From contig JAACJK010000223.1 of assembly GCA_013368325.1 (NCBI GenBank), positions 496,001-560,000 of the forward strand: 64,000 nt of DNA. The letters are read 5' to 3'. Each line of letters begins with the position of its first letter. Positions within the stretch are counted from its first letter, which is position 1. This document shows positions 22,601 to 34,800 of the stretch, in pieces. Source of the stretch: Ephemerocybe angulata (taxonomy: Eukaryota > Basidiomycota > Agaricomycetes > Agaricales > Psathyrellaceae). A program made the translations under genes and the position numbers. Below the pieces are notes generated by a model. It saw only the letters and a list, made by a program, of their open reading frames with translations, was not told where the DNA came from and searched no databases.

Positions 22601-24452
22601 ATTGATGCAGCTGCTGAGAATCCGTTGACGCGATTCAGCGCACTTCTGTCCCTCGTTTGCGCGTTCATGAGTCTACTTTACGGATGTATCTATATCATCA
22701 GGTTCGGCACTATGCGGAAGACCCACAAAGCTGCAGAGTGGGCGAATGTACGTTCCTTCCATTATTCGATCTTCCCTTCATGACCTAACCCATAACATTT
22801 GCTCTAGGAGTCGGAGAGGTCATCTACGTCAATCTTCTGGAACGTCTGGGTAATGCTCGCGATGCCGGCCGTCTGGCTAGCATGGTACGTTCGACAACAA
22901 ACCCTTGAAGCATATTCTTACCCGAATATCAAACAGGTCTATGATATTCTACATCATCACGATCATGTCCTTCGTCTGGCAGACTGGCCCGACAATATCT
23001 ACGACGAACCCAGAACCACCGACCATATATCTTTCAAGCGACCTCGAAATCCTTGTTCCCCGCATCATCATCTCCATCGTCTTTGGGCTCGGGCTTGTGT
23101 ACCTGGCTTTAATCGCGGTCACATTTAGACGGTATAGTGACCCGATGGAAGAGGCATGGAGAGAAAGGATTAGCGGTTGGCTGCAGGAGAAGGCGACAGC
23201 GGCGGCAAGGATGGGGTATGCAGGTTATCAGAGCCAAGGCCAACCACCCTATCCAGGTCCCGACGAGCATACGAGGAGGCAGCAGCAGCCTCCATATTAT
23301 GGGGAGAAGTCTGAGGTAAAGTTCGGCGGGGAAGGCGAGAAGGGACATTCAGGACGGGCGAAGAATTTAACTGCCACAGCTCCGGCATCGAAGAGCAAAG
23401 GCCTTACCGCAACGGAGAAGGGCTTCACTAAACTGGACGAGATACCCCTAGGCGTAAAGGGTTTAGCACCATTTGTGAGCTTCACGGGCGTGAACGTGAC
23501 GAACCTCCCGCCTGTTACAGCGGGGCGCGAACTTGGGGATGTAGACCCGAAGGGGGGCGAAGAGAAGAGTACAACTGAGAAGCCCAAGTTTAATAGAAAG
23601 GGCAATCCTGCGCCTCTCGTCGCACCATCCCCGCCTCGTGATAGCTCTCTACCCCGGCATTCGCCTCCGCCTCTCATTCCTCAGCCTGCGCCTATACAGC
23701 CCGAGTCGACAATCATATCCAATACGTACCCCGTTGTTCCTGGGGTCGTGGCTATCCCGTTAAAGGGCCGAGAACTCTCAGATGACTCGAGGTCCGAAGT
23801 TCATAACAAAATTGAAGAGATGGAGGAGGTCATCCGGCTCGACTCTGAGGGTGCACGCGCTCGCGGTCGCCCAGCAAATTCAACAGAAAATATGCCAATA
23901 CCTCGAGACTTACTTGCCCAAGGGTTGCAAGTGGCGAGCTGGTACCTGTTGTGCGAGGTATGAGCCTCTTATTAATTCATTGATAGTCTGGGATTGACGG
24001 TAGTATAGGACATTAAACGAGACTGGGATGCTGTGGTGCAATCACGACCAGGTTCCCTGCGCGACCTACTCAAGTCCATCAAGAAGTGGAACAACACGCT
24101 CATAACCTACAACATGTTCATCTTACTCGTCCAGCTCGACTCCGAGAACGTAAATCCTCAGCCAAACTCCTCGGGGTCCCCGACGGTGACGACATCGTCG
24201 GTCGTGCACAAGGGATGTGCAGTTTACATGGGGTCGAGTGAGCTAAAGAAAGTCGGGGTTCGTCGCGATGGTGAAGACGAACTGAGTGGAACTGCTGGAG
24301 ACGGTGGGAGTAGTACGCCATACAGGCCTGTGTGGTATTATGCCTTGGTCGAATCTCTGGCCGAAGTTGTGGCGGTTGACGAAGATGACGGGAATGGACT
24401 GTTACAATTCTCAGACGACGAAAACGATGGGGCGGATAGAGGGGAGGTCTAA
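19625..24452 (+). CDS. Multipass membrane protein with RS/proline-rich N-terminal region, 1534 aa (gene E)
   Basis: Exons 19625-22518, 22579-22747, 22808-22884, 22937-23957, 24009-24452; all phases agree. Residues 36-63 hold the motif [19 protein letters not shown]. Residues of about 140-730 are rich in Arg-Ser dipeptides (RSRSRSPRG, SRSRSRSRTPHR) and Pro. From about residue 838 comes the domain shared with gene [61 protein letters not shown], then four or five hydrophobic segments including [20 protein letters not shown] and VPRIIISIVFGLGLVYLALI. The C-terminus is a long hydrophilic tail. No known family was recognised. Exons of 169 and 77 nt are conserved in the paralogue. The RS region looks disordered; its function is unknown. 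Confidence 0.85.
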
Positions 24453-24802
24453 ACTACGCGGGAAATGACATTTTGAAGACTTTGGGCGGCTTGTAGGAGG
24501 CGAGATGGAAGGGTCTGGTAGTACATAGTTGTGGTATAAATGGACGACTTCCCGCAGGGAATCTATTCCGAATAGATTTTTCAGGCAGCTCTTTTGGGTT
24601 GATGGCAGCGGCTCAGGGGTGGCCGCACCTCGACCCTCAAAACCAGATTTCGTGGAACTTCTGTGTTGCAACTCGCGATGTGCGTCGGTTAATGCGGAAA
24701 ACGAAGTCGCCCCGATGATCGACCCTCGTAATTTCCGTACACGCCGAGCGGATGATTTCTGTTACTCGAAGACTGCTCTCTGTTTCTTATTATTCAGGAC
24801 AC
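24453..24802. other. Intergenic, convergent 3' ends of gene E and DUF6533 gene G
   Basis: 350 bp between two converging stop codons; nothing else seen. Confidence 0.5.
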
Positions 24803-26407
24803 TTATTTATAAGCTTCATCGTTACTGTTATCCATGGTGTGGGTGTTGAAACGGATGTTCGTGAGGGGTCGCCGGGGTGGATGATGGGGCAAGTCAAGAT
24901 CCTGACTGTCTGAGCAGGACCGAGGACGTATATTGGCGAGCCGTGTGATGCTGACATTGTCAATGTCGCTCCCGATCTTGCGCAAGTGGAGCAACATCCG
25001 GGTGGATAGGATTCCGTGCAGATTCATTTCAAACCTTGTTGGGAGAAAGGTGTCCGCACGGGTTAGCAACTATCTTACAGCGCGGTAGCATCGTACTCAC
25101 GCAATAAAAATGAACTTGTACGCGCCCTCCCCGAGCCAGTTTTCGACTACGTTTGCAGAGACTACAGCTACGGTTAGGGGCGTGTAAGCTGCAACTCATC
25201 ATGTTATGGCAAGGACAACGTACCTGCTAAGCAGATAAAATAGAAGATGCCATCGCGATAAAAGGCAGTCAGGAGTTTGCTGTTGAGGCCTCGATGCACG
25301 CGGTAGGCGATAACGACCATGATTAACATGGCGCTTGTGACACTAACAAGGAGAGCCTCGAAGGTCGTCGCAAAGTAGGCACTGTTGGACTCCGTCATCA
25401 TACAGATACTTCCGGTGGGTAGAATCCATCTTGTAACTGGAACGACAGACGTAGTCGCGGAATGTCAAGTCAGTATGGCATACCAAGGTAGGGAAGGGCC
25501 AGACAAGATCACACACATTTAACAGTAGCGAACCATTTAAAATTGAAGTAGAGGACAACAGTGTGGATAGCCTGGGGTTGGAATGTGTTCAGTGAGTCAT
25601 TCAAGTAGCTGTAATTTGCGAATGGAAACACATACGAGAAACTGGACAACGAGGTACGCTAGCATTTTTCTGCTCTTACCAGAGAAAGCATACACACGGT
25701 AAAACAAAATACCTGGAAGCTACAAGTCAGTACCGTCGTTTCATGTGGCGGATGCCAAGTGCACCGACCTTCTGCTGCAAGTATGAGCAGCGGATAGCCG
25801 ACTTTCGTTTGGATAGTCAATTGATACAACCCGTGCTGCCTGCGTGGCCAATCCGAATAACATACCGACGGGGCGCAAGAGCGCCATAAGGCAGTCCTCA
25901 GGGGTGCCGCTTCCTCCAGGAAATGACCCTGCGGTCGGGACAGATAAGATAGCAGCCATGAAACACTTCAGACCACCAAACTCTCACCTGGTGCTAGTGT
26001 ACCCAGAACATTGTTGACAAGCGTAGAATACCGCGCAATAAAGAAAAGTACTTTTGGGATGCTGAGCGAGGCCGTCCACATATACTGGACCTTCACATTT
26101 CCATCAGTTTCTAACTTGGGGATGGAGAGAAGCATCAACCACTTACCTCGTCTTCGAAGGTTTGCAAGAAATCGGCAGTAGCGAATGTGCATCCGACGAG
26201 ATTCTGTGGAACGAGGCGAAGAGGCGCGAAGTTGAAGCAGACTGATGAGCACACCGTGACAGCGCGCAAGACACGATGCTTACGGTGTACTAAAGAGTCG
26301 TTATAACAACCCAGGCACTTGAAATATCGTAAAAGGCTCACATCCCAGATTAACTGCGCTTCTAGCCGGTCGATTACAACCTGCAAGGGGGCGTCACTCA
26401 AGGCCAT
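24803..26407 (-). CDS. DUF6533-type seven-pass membrane protein, 319 aa (gene G)
   Basis: Ten small exons: 26342-26407, 26147-26203, 25988-26090, 25866-25928, 25769-25801, 25636-25712, 25517-25571, 25224-25436, 25101-25161, 24803-25034; the sum is 960 nt with consistent phases. The DUF6533 hallmark is DFLQTFEDEVQYMWTASLSI followed by PKVLFFIARYSTL. Later segments are ILFYRVYAFSGKSRKMLAYL, ALLVSVTSAMLIMVVIAYRV and, near the C-terminus, FEMNLHGILSTRMLLHLRKI. The hydrophobic pattern fits seven helices. This is a large basidiomycete family of unknown, possibly receptor-like, function. The second intron-exon choice near the N-terminus was fixed by phase and by the family motif. Confidence 0.8.
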
Positions 26408-27179
26408 CCATGTAACCTGAGTCCCGAGTAGTTGAGGGGTTGGAAGCCTTGAAGTCGAGTACGCAGTGGGTGGTCGAAGTAGGAGATTAAAGGTAAATTA
26501 ATCATATGGGAACGGCTCCTTGTAGCCTCAGGCGTTCATCCGTCGGTCTTAATAAGGGTCTACAGGACTGCGATTCCATGGCGACCGTCAGACGTGCGCG
26601 AGGTAGTATGGGTCGTCGCAGGGGGCTCCCACCACTGCAATCCGTGACACGATCAGGTCCAAAATCAAGGCCTGATTCGTGTCGCGGATTGCAGTGGTGG
26701 GAGCAAGGTGGGAGCCCCCTGCGTCGTCGTCTCTTAAGACTGCCTACTCTACAGCCCCTAACCAGCACGGTACCTCGTTTTGACCTTCCTGAGTTCCTTG
26801 GGTACTCAAGACTGTGTGTTTGGAAATACTACTCGAGTATGTATCTCAGCTGCTTGTAAGTGCCTCTGGAGGGAGAGTGATGTACAGCCGGACGACCAGA
26901 CGCCCGACGATTCCAATAACCCGACCGGGTGCTCCCACAGCATCATGGCGACACATGTCTTTTCAATACTCGCCAGATGCAGGGAGCGTGGACCCGGTCT
27001 TCATCTTTGAAAACTATCCCACACGCACACTAAATGTATTGCCGGGCTACATACTCGAGTTCGGAGTATGCCTTTCTAGGCCTTCCTGCTGGCATAAGTA
27101 TTTAGCCTTTCGTGCCTGATGACCGAAATAACTCACTCGATGACACCCTTGGTTCCCGGAGCCCCAAACCTGCACTTTC
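26408..27179. other. Intergenic between divergent DUF6533 genes G and H
   Basis: Shared upstream region of two divergent DUF6533 genes. Holds the foldback sequence at 26612-26730; no gene was recognised. Confidence 0.5.
26612..26730. repeat. Imperfect long inverted repeat (foldback, about 119 bp)
   Basis: Left arm GCAGGGGGCTCCCACCACTG through GACACGATCAGG, a 13-nt spacer (26658-26670), and a right arm that is its near-perfect complement (CCTGATTCGTGTC, GGATTGCAGTGGTGGGAGC) with a partial repetition of the GTGGGAGC block before CCCCCTGC. The predicted RNA or single-strand hairpin would have about 45 paired bases. Confidence 0.85.
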
Positions 27180-28946
27180 ATGAGTGCTGAAGATGCCCTC
27201 CAGTTCGCGTGGTTGGTGCAGAAAGGGCACTGGTTCATAGGTGTGTGCGCTCGCTGTTACTAGTCTTTGGGAACGACACTTCACGGCATGCAGTCGCAAC
27301 AGCAACAGTTACGTTCTGGGACCATAGTGAGTCCTTGTCGTGGTCGGTGTACGAAATAGCCCGATAAATTTACACCCCTCTAGTATCGACGTTTGACTTG
27401 GAGGTTGGTGTGCATATCGTCTGTGGCCTCATCGATGCTGATGAGCTGGTTCGTAGGTAGAGCTTATCTGGGTGAGTTCTCTATGGGGGTTCAGGGGAGA
27501 GGTCAGAGACTCACTGGTCAGTGGCGTGTAGAAGAAGAAGGTGTCCCTGGTTCAGGTGCTATATATCATTGTAAGTCTTCCCCTTCAATTGCACCACAAG
27601 ACGAACCCCTTACGTTGATCTGGAAAGACACGCTATGCGGCGAACGGCTTCTTTCTGTGAGTGCGGTTCACTCTTGAAACACTTGTTAAACGTCATCTGT
27701 GAATCTCCCTGCGATGCTAGACAAGGCTTAGCGGGTAAGTTTGACTATTCTGAAACGGAAAGACTCTAAACTAACTTGCGATCCTTTCAGTGCAAATCTG
27801 GATCTCAGATTATACTCAATTCAAGAAGGCACGCCTCCTCCTCCCGCTGGAGGGCAAAACCATATTGAACTCTACATATAGTCATGCGACTCGTATATTC
27901 TGATTCAATTCTGGCTCGCTGGAGCTTCCGTAACTGCAATGCAAGGTGCGGGATCCACACATCTTCAGCTACAGCCTACATGACAGGAGCTCATTGAAGA
28001 CGTGCATCTCTAGGGTTGATGACGCATCGAATGCTTAGCATGTACAAGCACCGGAGAAGAGCTCGTACGGTTCTCTTATTCGCTCTAAGCATCCTGATGC
28101 TTGCGGGAGTTATCGTGCCCCTTGTTTTGTCGTTTGGATTTCCTATTACAAAATCTAGTGAGTCTTTTTGCCTTTGAGCTCGCTCGAAAGCAACACCGGA
28201 TGCTTTGAAGTTCCTTTTTAGACCTATTCTGATTCAATTAATAGGTATCGTTCTAGCACCCACTTTGCGCACTTGCCTGCCAGGAAACTGGCCATCATGG
28301 TCAACCGCCACTTGGTTCATCTTAATTGGTTACGATATTGTTGTCGTCGCCTTCACCGTGTGGGAAGGCTTGCGGTTTCTGAAGGAGTCACAGAAGGAGG
28401 TATTTGCCTCGGAGACCAATGCGCCTCCGGGTAATTACTTTGAGACCTTCAGGACCTGGTCGAGGCAGGGGGTGCTTTTCCGGGTACTAATAAGGGACAG
28501 TATTTTATTTCCTTTCATGTGAGTACCCAAGGCTCTGAGTGTCTTCCCCTACTAAACCTTTCCATTGGATTTAGCGGAACTGTGACATCCCTCATCGTCA
28601 TTGTTGTATGGCTCACAACCCCTCCGGAGGCACGTCGTTCTGGCCGTACTCTCCAGACCATCAGCGATGCTAACTTTTTGATTCCACGTTTTTACAGACG
28701 GGCCTTACTTTCTTTCCGATCCAAGCCAGCTCGGCCTTCACCGCAATCCTTGGCTGCCGTCTGGTTCTCAACCTGCGCAACGCATACTATCAGCCGTTTT
28801 CCGAAGAGATTAGGATGACCATGAAGGGGTACGACCTGGATATGCTAAACAACATAGTCGAATATCCGCTGGAAGTATACACCATCACAGCTCAAGGGAT
28901 GGGTTCAGGAGACGATCAAGCTCGCACAGACCAAGGCGCCTTTTGA
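27180..28946 (+). CDS. DUF6533-type membrane protein, probably broken by an in-frame TAG (gene H)
   Basis: Exons that keep phase: 27180-27240, 27294-27326, 27384-27403, 27457-27471, 27532-27570, 27628-27656, 27791-27945, 28014-28157, 28245-28518, 28575-28629, 28698-28946. The product would read VATATVTFWDHISTFDLEV, ELIW, KKKVSLVQVLYIITRYAANG, then CDSYILIQFWLAG, MYKHRRRARTVLLFALSILM, and the family ending TAILGCRLVLNLRNAYY. In the exon beginning at 27791 a TAG at 27879-27881 lies in frame just before the conserved Cys; no GT donor exists to skip it. One intron (28630-28697) would be GC-AG. Either a recent pseudogene or an unusual splice. Confidence 0.65.
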
Positions 28947-29818
28947 ACGCTATCACCGTTCGTAGATTCTGCGAAACCACTCCGTGTATACAACAAACGC
29001 ACAGATACCTAAACTTGCACTTCACAAAACGCGGAGGTGTGTATATGTCGCGCTTTCTCGGTGCACTGACGCGAAGCGTGATAGCTGCCGCTGTCGCCTC
29101 AGGCCTCAGTACCAGTTGAGGCCCACTGGGAGGTAATTGCCATTGGGTGGTAAATCATCTCATTTCATCGCCACCTGCAGATCTTGACAACCCATTGCAT
29201 CGAGAATGGTCCTATTAGTGTATACTACTGGATTCCAGAGGTTGACACAGACGATGCTTGAAGCTTGAAGGCTTGAAGCGAGAAGCGCTGGTAAAGATTA
29301 GATCAGCTTTCTATCTTATCTTATCTTGCTGCGCTGCACCCTCAAGTCTTGCAATCATTTTCCGAGTCCTTTCCACGACCACGATGTTCCGTTCAAGTTA
29401 CCACCACCCCCACAGATGAACGGGACTGGCAGGCAGCCGTCCACTCAGTATACACGGAGACTGCAGTGGGCTCCTCAACTGGCTCGACCTGTCTTGGGCT
29501 AATGACGCGATGCTGTTTCGTCGCCCCTACCTGGGCGTGCAACCTGGCCTGGATCTCACATCCACACTCCTCTCCGTCTACCTTCATAACTGGACAGTCC
29601 ATGATAACGCTCACATAAAAAATCGCGATGCCGTACTTCTCATATACCCACTCTCAAGGCTCACCTGCTAGTCGCAGGAGACGCGTCCTGGGGAACCCCA
29701 AATCCCCTGCACGCTCCGCATCGCAGTCCAAGCATCTCGTACGGCTTTCCTCATCATACAACCCTCACATCATTCTCAAGCGTACAAGCAGCGCAATATA
29801 GATGTTCTTGAACCCAGT
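28947..29818. other. Intergenic between gene H and the F-box gene
   Basis: Contains the GATA block 29295-29327. An ATG at 29628 opens a 57-codon frame (MPYFSYTHSQGSPASRRRRV) that might be the missing first exon of the F-box gene, joined through a weak donor at 29726. Confidence 0.4.
29295..29327. promoter_or_regulatory. Triple GATAAG block upstream of the F-box gene
   Basis: AGATTAGATC, then TATCTTATCTTATCTT, i.e. three tandem GATAAG sites on the minus strand. It resembles the element upstream of gene F (37805-37839) and, less closely, that upstream of gene E. Confidence 0.5.
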
Positions 29819-31533
29819 TTGGGCACCACGTCCATTTTCAGCTCGTCCTCGTCTTCCTCGTCGGGTCTACCCCTTTCGACGCTGATCCCGCCTGCGGTGA
29901 ATGTTCTACCAACTGAGCTTCTGACATACATATTCGCACTCTGCCTCCCCAGCACCCTGTCAGTACCCACCCCATCAACTGCGCCGCTCCTTCTATGTCA
30001 GATCTGCGCCTTTTGGAGACGGCTGGCAAGAGGAACGCCCCTCCTCTGGGTCAGGCTAGATTTGGGCAATATCAGGCCGCCAGCGATATCTACCTACCCA
30101 GTCGAACACTCGTCAAAATCATCGAACGGTAAACTCCCTCTCAACTTGACGTCCCTCGTACATCTGTACACCACGCTCGCGCTTCCCATCCCCCTCAGAG
30201 AGTTTCGAATCGTCGTGTCGAGATATCGGTGGGCAGGTGTGAAGACGGACTGGGAGCGGGGAATGAGGGAATGGACCGTCGAGAGGCCTCTACTGAACAG
30301 ATCGGATATTTCAAGTCGACCAAGCACACCCAGCGATCTTCACATCCGACTCAGCGCTCGAGACGTTCTCGAGAACGTTCTTCTTCGGAGTGGAGCGTGC
30401 GAGCGTATGCTCTCTTTGGACGTCGAGATGGATGACTTGGAAGACATCCCTCGAATCGAATACGGTGGGTACATCGTTCGCACCCACTCATGTGTCTCCG
30501 ATCTGACCTATAAATACGAAACGCAAGACGGACCGACATCGAGCCCGAGCCACAATTTTTCTCACCTCCATAGTCTCAACCTTCGTCTTCCACATCTCGC
30601 TCTGTCGGATCTCCCATTCTCTATCGATTCGTTCCTCCCCATCCCCACCCAACTCCGTATCGCAGTGAACCACATCCAGATGGCTCTCGGGTGGAAGAGC
30701 AGCGACGGTCATGGGTGGGGATGCGCTTTTGGTGATCCGTTATCGGTGCAGGAGTTGAAGGAGGTAGAAGTGGATACACCCTGGGTGGCACTCGTCCCGT
30801 CGAGGTACGTGTCCCCTTCACGACCAGCAAGCCGTGCGTAACTTCTCCCAGCTCCTATCATACAATTACTAACCAGTCAACGGTCGACCCAGCCTTCCGC
30901 CTATCGCTCCTTCCGTATGGCCAGCTTACGCGACTGACCATCTCACGACCCATCCCAAGATGGTTATTCCGTGCACTCCTCGTCGAGTGCACATGCCTTC
31001 AAAGCCTATGCGCGTCAGTAATCCACTGTCACCGGGATACGGGCGTCGGTGGAGAGGTGCAGGAAGGAGGCGATGATGGGCTAAACGCTGAATGTTACGA
31101 GGCGTTCGGTGTGGATCCCATCGAGTTCGCGTGGCATGAGAGTGACGCCGTTGACACACAGGGAAGGAGTGGTGGTGGTGGTGGTGGTGGTCTGGATCGC
31201 CGGGGGGAGATGTGGGTCCTGCAGTGCATGGAAGAGATGCGCTTGACGCTGGGTGCGCGCCTTACGCAGGATGAGCGGGTTTGGGTACGTAGGCTGCGAC
31301 GCGCAGCGCGCGTTGCGGGCCATTCGACCACTCTGGCGGCTGGATTGGTCGTAGGCGGGAGGGCTATGGAGAGAGGTGATGACGGCGTGGGTAGTTGGAA
31401 GGATATTGAATTTGTCGGAGAAATGGATGCCAGTGCGGAGAATGAAGCGGTTGTCGAGTGTACTTTGGGTGGGTTTGGGTTCATCATCGGGAGGTTTGGG
31501 ACGCTGCATGTCCAGTTCTCCGACAAGGCATGA
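29819..31533 (+). CDS. F-box domain protein (N-terminal exon uncertain)
   Basis: The F-box is clear near the N-terminus: LPTELLTYIFALCLPSTLS, then LLLCQICAFWRRLARGTPLL WVRLDLG in family order. F-box proteins recruit substrates to SCF ubiquitin ligases through Skp1. Exon 1 runs to 30808 and exon 2 is 30877-31533; this splice uses GTGTCC because the better GTACGT donor two bases upstream gives the wrong phase. The C-terminal half has an FRLSLLPYGQLTRLTISRPI segment as in LRR-like F-box tails. No in-frame ATG precedes the F-box in the main exon, so the true start must come from an upstream exon, perhaps at 29628. The 3' end converges on gene F, 300 bp away. Confidence 0.75.
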
Positions 31534-31835
31534 CGGGGGATATGGATGGTGATGTTTAAGTTGTCCTTTTGATGAGTTTGGGGCAGGTCTAGGGGACACG
31601 GGACTGTATAGTGCGCTATCCGAGCAGTACTTTCGTCTGGCCCTCGAAGCTCAGGCGTCAATCTCTCAGTAGTTTTGGGGCGGTACATACCTCCATTACA
31701 CGCCCAGTTGATACGGACCATTTCTGCTCTTGTCTACTGATTTAGCAGCTTATCCATTCAAGTTAAATGGGGACCCAAGTGGCCATAGTAATCATTGCAA
31801 ATCCAACGAATAAAAGTTTGAACTACGGAACCTAA
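31534..31835. other. Intergenic, convergent 3' ends of F-box gene and gene F
   Basis: About 300 bp between two converging stop codons; nothing else seen. Confidence 0.5.
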
Positions 31836-34800
31836 CTAGCACAAAACCATACCACTGCCGCCGGGACTCCGACCCAGGCCTGGACCTTGTTGAATGACAA
31901 TCCGAGGTAGCGATTTTAAAAATGGGATTGTCATACAGTCATCGGTAGGTCGATGCCAGTGTACCATAGCCGTGCCCTCAGGCGCATTCAGATTAATCGC
32001 GGGTGGCTGGCTCGAGCCAAACCACACTCCGTAACCTGTCAAAGAGAAAGTCTTCTCAGGCGCGAGGGATTGTTGCTTCGGAACGATAGCTATGAGCGCA
32101 GCGAAAGTGTTGAATTCGCTGAAGCGGAAGTTCCATCTTTCAATGCACCGGACCAACTCCACACACACTTTGGAATTAGGCCAGGTGGTGCAGAAATCAA
32201 TTTCCTGTATCCTAATCAGACGAAAACATCAGAATACGAGACGAGAGACTCACTTTGCAGAACGAGTCCCATGATTCGTTGGACATTCCACCTCCTAGCA
32301 GCCTAGATGGTATTGGTACATGTGCTATTCTGGAGGGAGGGTCTTCTGGATCATAAGGGAGGCGAATGGGCGTCCCGTCAAAGCGTATAACTTCTTCCAT
32401 CGCCTCACTCCCCACCTCATCATCGGGAGCTTCGGCCAAGATTTTCATAGAGAGTCTCGGAGATGATTCGCCATGGTCTTCGTCCTTGGATGGCTGCGTT
32501 GCTGCTTTAATCCCGGGATCCTTCTCCCTGTTCTCGAAGTTGTCTGTCACCTCGGGTAGGTCGTGAGGTGGGAGCTGGACGAGTGAAGTAAATGGATTCC
32601 AAAGAGATGGTGGGAGATGAGGGGATGAGGGAGCCGCCGGCTTCTCTGGAGGCGGCAGTGAGCGCATAGACATATTTTCTTCGGCAAATGGCCGTGTTTC
32701 TTTGGGAGGGGACGCAGTTTTCGGTGCTATCCGAGCACCGCGGAAGCGGGGATTGGACGGGGTGGGCGGTTGAATAGTGATGGATGGGGGTCTTGGATCA
32801 GCCTTGGGCTTTTGGAGTCTCTTATCGTGCGACTGGATTCCCTTCGCCAGTGTTGGTTCTACTGTACTCGGTACCGACTTCTGAATACCGACGTCATGTG
32901 CTGGCCTTTCATCAACTGGAGCTTTCCTGTCGGGATAGGAAGCCGTGCCATAGGACGCCATCGCTGGAGGTGGTGTCTTCCCTATAGCATCCTGCTTCGC
33001 CGAGGAGGAAATGGGTTTCTCCATCTTCTGGTCGACGTCGTTGGAAGCACACTGAGGAGAGTACCCAGATGACTCCGCAGCCTTCTCAGCCAGCCACCCC
33101 CTGATTCGATCCTGCCATGCGACCTCCATAGGATCACTGTACCTCCTGAAAGTGAGAGCTATCAAGACGAGGTATACAAAACCTAACCCCAGGACCGCCG
33201 ATATGATGATTCGAGGTACGAGCACTTCCACGTCGCTTGCAAGTAGAGACGCGGGGGCGCGGTCAGAGACAGTTCCGGTTTGCCAGACGAAAGACATGAC
33301 ACAGACGAGATAGAGTATCATCGACCTATTCATAATGTTTATCAGAATATGACGAGGATATAAGAAAGCCCAGTGCAACTGACCACCCGAGCCAGACTGC
33401 AGGCATCGCAAGCATAACCCAGACGTTCCAGAAGATTGACGTTGACGATCGTTCCGATTCCTATACCGCGAGCACCCGCATCAGCATCATGGAACCGTGA
33501 GGGGGAAGGTCAAGACGCACATTCGCCCATTCGGCAGCCTTGTGCGTCTTCCTCATTGTACCGAACCGAATGATGTACAGGCAACCATAGAGCAGGCTCA
33601 TAAACGCGCATACCAATGATAAAAGGGCGCTGAATCGCGTCAACGGATTAGCAGCAGCAGCTTCGATCTGCAATATCGTCAAGATTGCCCTAGATCGCCA
33701 TTTTCTAGTTAGCAGCATCCTCCGACGCGGGTTGAAAGAGCACGTACGATAGAAGAAGGACTGAGATAATGTTCAACGTCTTCCACTCTTTCATCAACGA
33801 ATCAATGAACCCCTGCCAGGAGTTCCTCAGGTTGATATAAGACACAGGTGCGCCAGTATGTTCCTGCGGAAAGAATCCTTGGTACACCAGCATTCGATTG
33901 ATGCTCGACTCCCCATTTGTCCCGCGACTCATCTCGCCATCCAGATCGCTTTCAACAGCCTCCAGAGCCATCCTCTTTATCTCCCCCATGCCCAGATTCG
34001 CGTCCTGGAAGATACGCGTGACACGAGAGAAATACAGGGCTGGAAAGCGAAGAAGAAGGTGCAGGTACACCTGCCGTGGAACAACGTCGAGGAAGAGACT
34101 GAGGGTAATGGCGATCCAAGTCGTGTCGCTTTCGTCCAAGGAAGTTGCTGAGTCTTCGAACCACGGATCTTCAGAAGGGTAATTCGGAGGCCGACGGAGA
34201 GGTTCGAACTTCTCGTGCACCACCGTCGTTCCCTCCGAGTCAATCTTTTCGGTGTCGGACGCCTGCCGCGTGGGTCTGGACTGGGATATCGGCCTCGTCG
34301 TATACGACGCGAGCTTGGGCAAGTTCTGCCCCTTCCTCGAGCTCGTACTAGGCGTCCCAGAAGCACGATTCCTCTTCTTGATGACATCGGTTTTCAACGA
34401 CAACGGTCGCACAACACCGTGGAGTTTCTATAACAACGAGTCAATTAGCGAAGCCCCAGAAACGAAGACTAAATGGCTACTCACATAGAACAACCCACAC
34501 GCATTGCACAGCGGTTGGCCTTCGGGGTCTCTCCTCCAAAGCGGGGTATTCGTCGTCTGACAATTCGTACACATGGTTGGCGCAGCCGAGCCCTCTCCGC
34601 CCTCCTCTGCCCCTTTACCCTTCAACTCTGGCGTGCTCGTCGAGCTACGCGGGTCAATCGACCGTTGCTGCTGTGACTGCTGCATTGACATGGGCAGGTC
34701 CAACTCTCTTTGGACGCCATCCGGGCCAGAAGCCACCCCGGAGTCGACAACGCTGTCCTCGTGCGCTCGCTTCAGAGTCAATTCGTCCGCCTGCGCCAGT

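Noticed and set aside
33977..34387. 136-codon frame covering the GATA-tail exon
   Set aside because: Alternative frame of the exon that encodes the GATA tail and membrane domain; no motif of its own.
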